From an uncultured Alphaproteobacteria bacterium (GTDB taxonomy: Bacteria; Pseudomonadota; Alphaproteobacteria; Micropepsales; Micropepsaceae): a stretch of DNA of 5,639 nucleotides. Positions 1 to 5,609 of this stretch are shown here, one piece after another. The position numbers were made by a program, and so were the translations under genes. The notes beneath the pieces are model-generated. The model searched no databases. It worked only from the letters and a program-made list of their open reading frames with translations, and was not told the DNA's origin. Position 1 is the first letter of the stretch; every line of letters begins with the position of its first letter. The stretch spans positions 1 to 5,639 of the forward strand of contig CAIXUE010000061.1 of the NCBI GenBank assembly GCA_903922545.1, given 5' to 3'.

Positions 1-235
1 CGGCCGGCATGAAAACGCTGCCGGCATGGTCTACCGCCTGGCAGAAGGGGCAATCCAGTGGCGTGTCGCGCAAAGGCGCTTTGCCATGGCCCACCGTCTT
101 GGTGATGCCGGCGGGCGCCGCGTCATGGATATGGGTTTGCGTCACATAGGACTGAATGGTGAAAGCAAGCAGCACCAGGGCGGCGATCAAACGCCAGCCT
201 GTAATCCCAGCCTTTTTCCCTGCGGTCCTTGTCAT
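1..235 (-). CDS. DUF2946-like small membrane/exported protein, 3' end cut by window edge
   Basis: The reading frame is open from an ATG at 235 down to the window edge, giving 78 codons with no stop; the C-terminus lies outside. An in-frame TAA (plus positions 266-268) sits upstream with no other ATG between, so this start is well constrained, although no good Shine-Dalgarno is visible. Residues 1-13 are basic and residues about 14-32 are hydrophobic (WRLIAALVLLAFTIQSYV), which fits an uncleaved anchor or signal segment. Then come a His-x-His (H35, H37) and a Cys-x-x-Cys (DCPFCQ, C62 and C65) followed by H70. This layout matches the small DUF2946 family as I remember it; its function is unknown. 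The His and Cys pairs suggest metal binding, which is inference. The family call rests on motif layout only. Confidence 0.62.
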   Translation of the reverse strand, partial: MTRTAGKKAGITGWRLIAALVLLAFTIQSYVTQTHIHDAAPAGITKTVGHGKAPLRDTPLDCPFCQAVDHAGSVFMPA

Positions 236-360
236 GCGTCCGCTGTTGGTTGTGCGCGGCGGACTTTAGTGCATATCGGCAGGGCGCGCTACCCGCGGCG
301 CGTTCATGAAAAAACCGCAGGCAGGGCGGGCACTTGGGTTGCCGGCCCCCGCAGCGCGTT

Positions 361-396
361 AAAGCAAAAAGCCGCGCGCCTTGCGGCGCGCGGCTT
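361..396 (-). terminator. Intrinsic terminator of the small exported protein gene
   Basis: Read on the minus strand, a perfect 12-bp stem (AAGCCGCGCGCC pairing with GGCGCGCGGCTT) closes a GCAA tetraloop and runs into TTTTTGCTTT. It begins about 32 nt after the stop codon of the gene at 429-680. The plus strand has no T-tract after the stem, so the terminator acts on minus-strand transcription. It should also insulate the DUF2946-like gene downstream (1-235) from read-through. The remaining DNA at 236-360 holds no gene that I can support and presumably carries the promoter of the DUF2946-like gene, though no clear -35/-10 pair stands out. Confidence 0.9.
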
Positions 397-428
397 CAAG
401 ACGCAAATCTCGCGTCCTGGCCTTAATC

Positions 429-680
429 TTAAGTGGAAGTCGCCGCGCCCGCGGTGCTGACCGGGCCGGTTGCGTTCTTCTGGCCGGTGGACAGGCCGAA
501 CGCGACCAGACCGGCAACGCCGACGCCGACCCAGGCGAGCGTGGGCAGGCTGATGTCCTGCGCCTGCTGCACGCCAGCGGGCTTGCCCGGCGCAAGCGTG
601 ACATTCGCCGTTTCAGCGGCGAAAAGATTTGTGGCAACAAGCGAGGCCGCCATCGTCGTGGCAATCAGAATACGCTTCAT
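429..680 (-). CDS. Small exported protein with one hydrophobic segment, function unknown (83 aa)
   Basis: I do not recognise a family. The product has a clear signal peptide: basic MKR, a hydrophobic core to about residue 20, and probable cleavage around A21/A22 before ETANV. The short mature part has an extended region (about 23-45) rich in Pro, Gln and Ala. A second hydrophobic, glycine-spaced segment follows at about 46-63 (LAWVGVGVAGLVAFGL), then a tail rich in Ser, Thr and Ala (GQKNATGPVSTAGAATST). If the signal is cleaved and the second segment spans the membrane, the tail would face the cytoplasm; the topology is inferred. The AGGGGGA ribosome binding site 9 nt upstream and the strong terminator after the stop (TAA) argue that this is a real single-gene transcript. 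It is divergent from the glycosyltransferase at 987. It has no cysteines and no lipobox. Confidence 0.8.
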   Translation of the reverse strand: MKRILIATTMAASLVATNLFAAETANVTLAPGKPAGVQQAQDISLPTLAWVGVGVAGLVAFGLSTGQKNATGPVSTAGAATST

Positions 681-986
681 GTCTTATTTCCCCCTGGTTT
701 CTATAACTACAGCCAACATGGCTGGAGGTTTGCGACGCCCCCTGGCCCTGCCACAGCTTGCTTCAAGCCATTGTCACCGGCAACTAACCAAAGCGCAATG
801 TGATAGTCCAGACCCCGAAAACATGAAAATTGGCATTTTGCCTGAATGTGCAGTGCAACATAAAAGCCTGAACGGTTCGATTTTGGGCTGCTTCCGGCCT
901 CTTCCAGGGCCGCTGCAACGCCTTTGGGGCCGTTTTTCACGCCGGTTTGCTATGACATTTTGCATCAAAGGCTTACGGAACCGGCC
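681..986. other. Divergent intergenic region (306 bp) without a gene
   Basis: This stretch separates the divergent start codons of the 83-aa protein and the glycosyltransferase. The middle part (about 780-880) is visibly richer in A and T than the flanking genes, as expected for promoter DNA. I see two short perfect dyads: CAGCCA-ACA-TGGCTG at 710-724 and GCTTG-CTT-CAAGC at 756-768. The first falls where the 5' leader or promoter of the minus-strand gene should be. A TATAGA at 700-705 (minus) could be a -10 element, but no matching -35 is seen. For the plus-strand gene I could not identify a convincing promoter. A 77-codon minus-strand reading frame covering the region resembles nothing known and is not called. 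Confidence 0.5.
689..695 (-). promoter_or_regulatory. Shine-Dalgarno of the 83-aa exported protein
   Basis: AGGGGGA on the minus strand lies 8 nt before the ATG at 680, a near-ideal distance. It fixes the start codon and supports translation of this otherwise unrecognised gene. Confidence 0.75.
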
Positions 987-2909
987 ATGACGTCCTCTCC
1001 ATCGCAGTCCGCACAGGGGCTTTTGCGCGCCGGCCGATTCGGCGAAGCTCTGGCCGAATTCGACCGCGTGCTTGCCGCCCGCCCAGGCGATGCCGAGGCT
1101 TTTTTCGGCCGCGCCACGGCCCTGAAAATGATGGGCAGGCTTGAAGAGGCGCGGGCCGGCTATGACGCGGTACTGGCGAAAATGCCCACCGCGCCCGGCG
1201 CGCTCAACAATCGCGGCGAGGTTTTGAATGCGCTCGAGCTTTGCGAACAGGCGATGGGTGATTTCGAACAGGCGCTGGCCATCCGGCCCGACTATCCGCC
1301 CGCGCTTCTGGGTTTGGGTATCGCCTTGCAGCGTCTCAACCGCCACGCAGAAGCGCTCAAACTGTTCGACCGTGCGCTGGTGTTCTGGCCCGACAGCGAT
1401 GACGCCATCTTTCACCGCGCTCTGACTTTCGCCGCCCTGGGCGATCCGCAAGGCGCCATCCAGAATTATGACGCGGTGATCCAGCTGAATCCCGCTTCGC
1501 TTGCCGCGATTGCCAACCGCGCCACGCTTCTGTTCGGGCTCAAACGCTTTGCCGAGGCGCGGGCCGGCTTTGAACAGTTGGAACAGGCGGCGCCTGCGCT
1601 TGGTTTCAAGGGCCGGGCCATGGTGGCGCTGCATGCCTGTGACTGGAGCCAAAGGGGCCAATTGCAGGCCGGCATCGCCCGCGCGCTCATCGAAAGCAAA
1701 GGCGCGCCCGGCATGCTTTTTGGCTATAGCGACGATCCGGGCGAAATGCTGGCGGTGGCCAAAAGTGCGGCTGCTCCTGCTTCAGGCCCGCTGTGGCGGC
1801 ACAAGCCTTTTTCCGGGCCGAAGATAAAGCTGGCCTATGTCTCCGCCAATTTTTATTCCCATCCCATGCCGCGCCTGCTGGCGGGATTGTTCGAGCGGCA
1901 TGACCGCACGCGCTTCGAAGTCATTGCCATCTCCTTTTCGCCGGATGACAAAAGCGCGATGCAGGCGCGGCTGCATGGGGCCTTCGATCATTTCGTGGAT
2001 GTGACCAGGCTGGGTGAGGCTGAGATCGCCCGCATGATCGCGGATATGCAAATTGATATCGCAGTCGATCTGATGGGTTACACCGAAGGGGCGCGGCTTG
2101 GCATTTTTGCAGGGCGGCCAGCCCCGGTGCAGGTGGACTATATGGGTTATCCCGGCACCATGGGCGCCGATTTCTACGATTACATCATCGCTGACGCCAT
2201 TGTGGTGCCGGCCGCGCAAAAAGAGTTCTTCAGCGAAAAAATCGTGACATTGCCCGATACCTATTGGGGCACGGATGACCGGCGGCCCGATCCGGCGCCG
2301 CCGCCCAGCCGCCGCGATGCCGGATTGCCGCAAACCGGTTTTGTTTTTTGCTGTTTCAACAACAATTGGAAAATCACGCCTGAATTCTTCGATATCTGGA
2401 TGCGGCTGATGCAGGCCGTGCCCGGTTCGGTGCTATGGCTTCTGGAAGACAATGCCACTGCGGCGGAAAATTTGCGTCAAGAGGCTTTGGCGCGCGGCGT
2501 GGCGCCGGACCGATTGATCTTCGCGCCCCGTGCTTCGCCCGAACAGCATCTCGTCCGCCATCAATTGGCCGACCTGTTTCTGGATACGCTGCCTTACAAC
2601 GCCCATACCACCGCCAGCGACGCGCTCTGGGTGGGTGTGCCGCTGGTGACGGTGATGGGCCGGTCTTTCCAGGCGCGGGTGGCGGCCAGCATCCTGACAG
2701 CCATGGGCCTTCCCGAACTGATTGCGGAAAATCTGGAAGATTATGAAAAGCTGGCGCTGGCGCTGGCCGCCGATCCTAAGCGGCTGGCGGCACTGAAACG
2801 CAAGATTCAAGCGAACCGCAGAACCACGCCGCTGTTCGACACGGCCCGCTTCACCCGCAATCTGGAAGCGGCCTACAAAAAAATGAGTGAGGATTTTCGA
2901 AAAGACTAA
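987..2909 (+). CDS. TPR-containing GT41 glycosyltransferase (O-GlcNAc transferase/SPINDLY-like)
   Basis: This 640-residue cytoplasmic enzyme is predicted to move a sugar from a nucleotide donor to Ser/Thr of proteins. Six TPR units of exactly 34 residues fill residues 1-205, the usual acceptor-recognition module. A linker (about 206-280) leads into the GT41 catalytic region (about 281-630). Visible family motifs are SANFYSHP (H292, like human OGT H498), APVQVDYMGYPGTMG, FNNNWKITP (K462, like the UDP-binding K842), SPEQH (H521, like H901) and LDTLPYNAHTT (H540, like H920). The domain therefore looks catalytically complete. Donor and acceptor are not given by the sequence: plant SPINDLY uses GDP-fucose, animal OGT uses UDP-GlcNAc. 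I chose ATG 987 over an in-frame TTG at 924, because the 21 extra residues look unrelated to the TPR fold. The ribosome site is weak (ACGGAA, 6 nt upstream). Its stop overlaps that of the convergent glcF. Confidence 0.93.
   Translation: MTSSPSQSAQGLLRAGRFGEALAEFDRVLAARPGDAEAFFGRATALKMMGRLEEARAGYDAVLAKMPTAPGALNNRGEVLNALELCEQAMGDFEQALAIRPDYPPALLGLGIALQRLNRHAEALKLFDRALVFWPDSDDAIFHRALTFAALGDPQGAIQNYDAVIQLNPASLAAIANRATLLFGLKRFAEARAGFEQLEQAAPALGFKGRAMVALHACDWSQRGQLQAGIARALIESKGAPGMLFGYSDDPGEMLAVAKSAAAPASGPLWRHKPFSGPKIKLAYVSANFYSHPMPRLLAGLFERHDRTRFEVIAISFSPDDKSAMQARLHGAFDHFVDVTRLGEAEIARMIADMQIDIAVDLMGYTEGARLGIFAGRPAPVQVDYMGYPGTMGADFYDYIIADAIVVPAAQKEFFSEKIVTLPDTYWGTDDRRPDPAPPPSRRDAGLPQTGFVFCCFNNNWKITPEFFDIWMRLMQAVPGSVLWLLEDNATAAENLRQEALARGVAPDRLIFAPRASPEQHLVRHQLADLFLDTLPYNAHTTASDALWVGVPLVTVMGRSFQARVAASILTAMGLPELIAENLEDYEKLALALAADPKRLAALKRKIQANRRTTPLFDTARFTRNLEAAYKKMSEDFRKD
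1092..1601 (+). repeat. Five in-register full-length TPR units within the glycosyltransferase
   Basis: Codons 36-205 encode five consecutive 34-residue tetratricopeptide repeats without insertions. Each has the G/A-x-x-L...A...F/Y-x-x-A/V-L...P pattern (for example ALKMMGRLEEARAGYDAVL, then ALQRLNRHAEALKLFDRAL). A sixth, partial copy precedes them at codons 1-35. This is a protein-level repeat; the DNA copies have diverged and are not candidates for recombination. Confidence 0.9.
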
Positions 2910-4177
2910 AGGTTTTCCGGTTTGGGGCCGCCGGTCGCCCAGTCCAGCAATTCGGCGGTATGGATCATCCGCGCCCCGCCTTGAGCAAGATGCTGCATGC
3001 AGCCGATATTGCCCGCCGCCACGATCGGCGCACCGGTGGCCGCGATATTGGCCAGCTTGCGGTCGCGCAACTGGGCCGACAATTCCGGCTGCAGCATGGA
3101 ATAGGTCCCTGCCGAACCGCAGCAGATATGGCCTTCGGCAATTTCCCGCACATCAAAACCCATCGCCGCCAAAAGAGTGCGCGGTTCCTGGTTGATTTTC
3201 TGGCCATGCTGCAGCGAACAGGCGGAATGATAGGCCACCGGCTGTCCCGCCGGGATCACCGGCGCCTTCAGTTCCAAACCGGCCAGAATTTCGGTGGCGT
3301 CTTTGGCCAGCGCGGAAATCCGCGCCGCCCGCGCCGCCCACTCAGGATCGTCCCGCAGCATAAAGCCATAATCCTTGACCACCGTGCCGCAGCCCGAGGC
3401 AGAAACGGCAATCGCGTCCAATTCGCCAAGCTGTTCCCAAGCGGCGATGTTGGCCTTGATCTGCGCTTTGGCGGTGGTGTCATCGCCCAGATGATGCGCC
3501 ATCGCGCCGCAACAGGCCTGGCCTTGCGCAACTACAACCTCCACGCCATGCCGGTTCAAAAGCCGCACCAGCGCTTCATCAATGTTGGGCGCCAGCACCG
3601 GCTGCACGCAGCCCGACAAAAGCGCGACGCGTTTGCGCCGGGGCGAAACGGCGGCGAAAGTTCCTGGATGGCTGGCCGGGCCAGCAACAGGCAGGGCGGT
3701 GGGCGCCTGTTGCACCATCGCTTTCAATTGTTTGGGCAGCAGAAAAGCGAAGGGTTTGGCAATCCAGGCCAGCCTGACCGACGCGCGGAACAAGCCGCGA
3801 TTGGTCAGCACCTTGATCAGCAGGGCGCGCATCAACCGTTCATGCCAGGGCCTTGCTTTATGTTCCTCGATATAGGCGCGGGCGTGGTCGAACAGATGCA
3901 TGTAATTCACGCCGGATGGGCAATGGCTCATGCAGGAAAAACAGGAAAGGCAACGGTCCAGGTGCAGCACCGTGGTGGGCGGCGGCGGCAACTGCTTTTC
4001 CAGCATCTCCTTGATCAGGTAGATGCGGCCGCGCGGCGAATCCAGTTCATCGCCCAGCACCAGATAGGTGGGGCAGGTGGCGGTGCAGAAGCCGCAATGC
4101 ACGCAGGCGCGCAGTTGGGTGTTGGCGTCGGCGGTATCGGAATCGGCAAGTTGCTGCGGGCTGAAATGGGTCTGCAT
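2906..4177 (-). CDS. glcF: Glycolate oxidase iron-sulfur subunit GlcF
   Basis: GlcF is the electron-transfer subunit of membrane-associated glycolate oxidase (GlcDEF), which turns glycolate into glyoxylate. The 423-residue product has two ferredoxin-type cluster motifs, CVHCGFCTATCP (C25, C28, C31, C35) and CLSCFSCMSHCP (C76, C79, C82, C86). Two CCG-type cysteine-rich domains follow (CCG at 222-224 with C190 and C263; CCG at 352-354 with C320 and C393). The N-terminal block RACVHCGFCTATCPTY followed by LGDELDSPRGRIYLIK is nearly that of E. coli GlcF as I recall it (407 aa). I chose ATG 4177 because MQTHF lines up with the E. coli start MQTQL; ATGs at 4192 and 4198 in the same frame would add 5 or 7 residues, and none of the three has a visible Shine-Dalgarno. 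Unusually, glcD and glcE are not adjacent: the upstream neighbour is a divergent reductase, the downstream one a convergent glycosyltransferase. Confidence 0.95.
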   Translation of the reverse strand: MQTHFSPQQLADSDTADANTQLRACVHCGFCTATCPTYLVLGDELDSPRGRIYLIKEMLEKQLPPPPTTVLHLDRCLSCFSCMSHCPSGVNYMHLFDHARAYIEEHKARPWHERLMRALLIKVLTNRGLFRASVRLAWIAKPFAFLLPKQLKAMVQQAPTALPVAGPASHPGTFAAVSPRRKRVALLSGCVQPVLAPNIDEALVRLLNRHGVEVVVAQGQACCGAMAHHLGDDTTAKAQIKANIAAWEQLGELDAIAVSASGCGTVVKDYGFMLRDDPEWAARAARISALAKDATEILAGLELKAPVIPAGQPVAYHSACSLQHGQKINQEPRTLLAAMGFDVREIAEGHICCGSAGTYSMLQPELSAQLRDRKLANIAATGAPIVAAGNIGCMQHLAQGGARMIHTAELLDWATGGPKPENL

Positions 4178-4223
4178 GGCTGGGCTGGGCATTAACATGA
4201 TGGGCGCGGAACGGCAATTGCGG

Positions 4224-4253
4224 CTGACTGGCGCAAAAAGCCTGTTCTATAGT
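4224..4253 (+). promoter_or_regulatory. Candidate sigma-70-type promoter of the FMN reductase gene
   Basis: CTGACT (4224-4229) and TATAGT (4248-4253) are separated by 18 bp, giving 4/6 and 5/6 matches to TTGACA and TATAAT. Transcription would begin near 4260, leaving a leader of about 15 nt that still contains the Shine-Dalgarno. That would put the upstream ATG at 4258 at or before the transcript start and so supports translation from 4276. The region also serves as the upstream DNA of divergent glcF. This rests on sequence matching alone. Confidence 0.45.
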
Positions 4254-4265
4254 CCCCATGCTTCG

Positions 4266-4270
4266 GGAGG
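4266..4270 (+). promoter_or_regulatory. Shine-Dalgarno that decides the FMN reductase start
   Basis: GGAGG lies 5 nt before ATG 4276. The competing in-frame ATG at 4258 has no such site and would add only MLREDF, with the Shine-Dalgarno lying inside its own coding sequence. Confidence 0.8.
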
Positions 4271-4275
4271 ATTTC

Positions 4276-4827
4276 ATGTCCAAGGATGTTCTGGTGGTTG
4301 TCGGCAGCGTGCGAAAAGATTCGCTTAATCTGAAACTTGCCCATGCCCTGTCGGCGCTGGCGCCGGCCTCACTTTCTTTGGAGATCGCCCCCATCGGCGG
4401 CTTGCCGCTGTACAATCCGGATCTGGACGAAACCCCAAAGCCCGAATGGGTTTCCTTCAAGGCGCGGGTGGCGCGGGCCAATGCCATTTTGTTTGTCACG
4501 CCAGAACACAACCGCTCGGTTCCCGCCGCGCTCAAAAATGCGCTGGATCTGGCGTCACGGCCTTATGGTCAAAATGCCTGGAATGGAAAACCGGCAGCGA
4601 TTGTGTCTGCTGTGCCGGGCGCCATGGGCGGCTTTGGCGCCAATCATCATCTGCGCCAGATGCTGGTGTTCCTGAATGTTCCCGCCATGGCGCAGCCCGA
4701 AGCCTATATCGGCCAGGCCGACAAGCTGTTCGGCGCGGATGGCAAGCTTGCCAATGAAGCGACGGAGAAATTCCTGAAAAACTTCCTGGACGCTTTTGAA
4801 AAATGGATCGCGGCCAACACCAAATAA
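4276..4827 (+). CDS. NAD(P)H-dependent FMN reductase, ChrR/YieF type
   Basis: This 183-residue product has the flavodoxin-like fold of the NADPH-dependent FMN reductase family (PF03358), cytoplasmic quinone/flavin/chromate reductases of about 180-190 residues. Seen in order: a first beta strand (DVLVVVG), the FMN phosphate loop GSVRKDSLN (10-18), LPLYNPDLD (43-51), the flavin-binding loop TPEHNRSVPAALKNALDLASRP (75-96), and SAVPGAMGGFGA (111-122) followed by LRQML. Most relatives read Pro-Glu-Tyr-Asn in the flavin loop; here the Tyr is His78. The physiological substrate cannot be told from sequence; quinone reduction and oxidative-stress protection are the usual proposals. No cysteine is present. 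The gene is probably transcribed alone: its upstream neighbour glcF is divergent and its downstream neighbour is convergent, with stop codons only 6 bp apart. Confidence 0.9.
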   Translation: MSKDVLVVVGSVRKDSLNLKLAHALSALAPASLSLEIAPIGGLPLYNPDLDETPKPEWVSFKARVARANAILFVTPEHNRSVPAALKNALDLASRPYGQNAWNGKPAAIVSAVPGAMGGFGANHHLRQMLVFLNVPAMAQPEAYIGQADKLFGADGKLANEATEKFLKNFLDAFEKWIAANTK

Positions 4828-4833
4828 CGATGT

Positions 4834-5184
4834 TCAGGACGGCGCTGGCGTGACCAGTCCGCGATTGGGCACTTCAAAGCGGTAGATTTTCAGCGCCAGC
4901 CACCCCTTGGGTTCAAAGCACAGCGCGGCGGTTCCATCGGCGCTGGGCTTGCCTTGAATCACGGCCGGCAGATCGCACACCACGGTGGGGCCGCCCGCCA
5001 CGGCATAGCCGACGAAATTATAGCCATGTCCGTCCATGCAGGCCAAAATGGATTTGAACGGCTGGCCATCGCCGGTGTGGGCGGCGGACGCTTCGCAATC
5101 GGCAAGCTGCTTTCGCTGGTCGGAATAACAGCCGGCCAGCAAAAGCGGCAACGCAAGAATAAGAAGAAGCTGCAGCCGGGCCAT
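4834..5184 (-). CDS. Small cysteine-containing lipoprotein, function unknown (116 aa)
   Basis: A type II signal peptide (residues 1-18) ends in the lipobox LLAGC, with C19 as the lipid-bearing residue, so the protein is predicted to sit on the periplasmic face of a membrane. The mature part has four further cysteines (C30, C49, C70, C89), enough for two disulfides. The first half, with a Cys...Cys-Met-Asp-x-x-Gly-Tyr-x-Phe pattern (C49-F57), resembles short patterns in other small exported bacterial proteins, but I cannot name a family. The C-terminal half is likely beta-rich (FEPKGWLALKIYRFEVPN). The start is supported by AAAGG (plus 5191-5195) 6 nt upstream. It lies 63 bp after the DUF6496 gene on the same strand and could be read from that transcript or from its own promoter; I see no terminator between them. 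Confidence 0.8.
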   Translation of the reverse strand: MARLQLLLILALPLLLAGCYSDQRKQLADCEASAAHTGDGQPFKSILACMDGHGYNFVGYAVAGGPTVVCDLPAVIQGKPSADGTAALCFEPKGWLALKIYRFEVPNRGLVTPAPS

Positions 5185-5247
5185 GTCTCGCCTTTCTTGA
5201 ACTGGCGAAACTAGCAGAAATGCCCGGTGCGGCGAAGTCCTTGCCTG

Positions 5248-5442
5248 CTACTTCTTGTTTTTCTTCTTTGGCACTTTCTTACCCTCGGCACGTGCTTCCG
5301 ACAGGCCGATAGCGATGGCCTGTTTGCGGCTTTTGACTTTGCCGCCTTTGCCGCCAGGGCCACTCTTCAGCGTGCCCTTTTTGCGTTCGTGCAGCGCCTT
5401 CTTGACCTTCTTGGACGCTGCCTTGGAATATTTGCGCGCCAT
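5248..5442 (-). CDS. DUF6496 family small lysine-rich protein (64 aa)
   Basis: The product is very basic, with about one third Lys or Arg. It shows the pattern I know for DUF6496 proteins: N-terminal MARKYSKAASKKVKKALHE, a Gly/Lys-rich middle (LKSGPGGKGGKVKSRKQA) and the hallmark AIAIGLSEARAEGKKVP before a polylysine end. Length is as expected for the family, whose function is unknown. The charge suggests binding to nucleic acid or another polyanion, which is inference. Start ATG 5442 is preceded by GGAGG. The gene follows DUF3309 after only 10 nt, so the two are almost certainly co-transcribed. The stop is TAG (plus 5248-5250). Confidence 0.88.
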   Translation of the reverse strand: MARKYSKAASKKVKKALHERKKGTLKSGPGGKGGKVKSRKQAIAIGLSEARAEGKKVPKKKNKK

Positions 5443-5446
5443 GGAG

Positions 5447-5451
5447 CCTCC
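5447..5451 (-). promoter_or_regulatory. Shine-Dalgarno of the DUF6496 gene
   Basis: GGAGG on the minus strand, 4 nt before the ATG at 5442, fits into the 10-nt gap after the DUF3309 stop. The spacing is slightly short but the match is full. It shows that the downstream gene initiates translation independently. Confidence 0.7.
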
Positions 5452-5452
5452 G

Positions 5453-5608
5453 TCAGAGCCGTCCGGCGACGATCAGGACAATCAGAATGACCAGCAAAAG
5501 GCCGGCGCCGCCACTGGGGCCATAACCCCAGCCTGCGCTGTACGGCCAAAGCGGCACGGAGCCCAAAAGAGCCAGGATCAGAATAATAAGAAGAATGGTT
5601 CGCAGCAT
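5453..5608 (-). CDS. DUF3309 family small membrane protein (51 aa)
   Basis: This short gene is easily missed because of its size. It encodes two hydrophobic helices (residues about 2-20, TILLIILILALLGSVPLW, and about 35-48, AGLLLVILIVLIVA). They flank a conserved-looking turn WPYSAGWGYGPSGG (21-34), which is the signature I recall for DUF3309 proteins of about 50 residues. It should be an inner-membrane hairpin; function is unknown. A purine-rich Shine-Dalgarno lies just upstream. The stop (TGA, plus 5453-5455) is 10 nt before the DUF6496 start, so this is the first visible gene of a two-gene operon. The promoter lies at or beyond the window edge. Confidence 0.88.
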   Translation of the reverse strand: MLRTILLIILILALLGSVPLWPYSAGWGYGPSGGAGLLLVILIVLIVAGRL

Positions 5609-5609
5609 G

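Noticed and set aside
26..460. A 144-codon plus-strand open frame at the left end
   Set aside because: It runs through the minus-strand DUF2946-like gene, the intrinsic terminator and the end of the 83-aa gene, and shows no domain or ribosome site.
895..912. CGGCC-N8-GGCCG inverted repeat as a terminator or operator
   Set aside because: A 5-bp GC-only match with an 8-nt loop is expected by chance in this composition, and no T-tract follows.
707..940. A 77-codon minus-strand frame in the divergent intergenic region
   Set aside because: No recognisable family, signal or good ribosome site; it would occupy the promoter region of both flanking genes.
924..986. Extending the glycosyltransferase to a TTG start at 924
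   Set aside because: The 21 extra residues have no TPR character, and the ATG at 987 begins directly before the first TPR-like helix.
774..1661. A 295-codon open frame on the minus strand, antisense to the TPR region
   Set aside because: It mirrors a clear TPR array on the plus strand and has the Arg/Gly/His-rich composition of a shadow frame.
2894..2903. The TTTTCGAAAA palindrome as a bidirectional terminator
   Set aside because: It has only one CG pair at its centre and no GC-rich stem or loop, and it lies inside the coding end of the glycosyltransferase.
2960..4195. A 411-codon open frame on the plus strand, antisense to almost all of glcF
   Set aside because: It is complementary to a gene with complete GlcF motifs, its product is rich in His, Arg and Gln with no recognisable domain, and long antisense frames are common in GC-rich genes.
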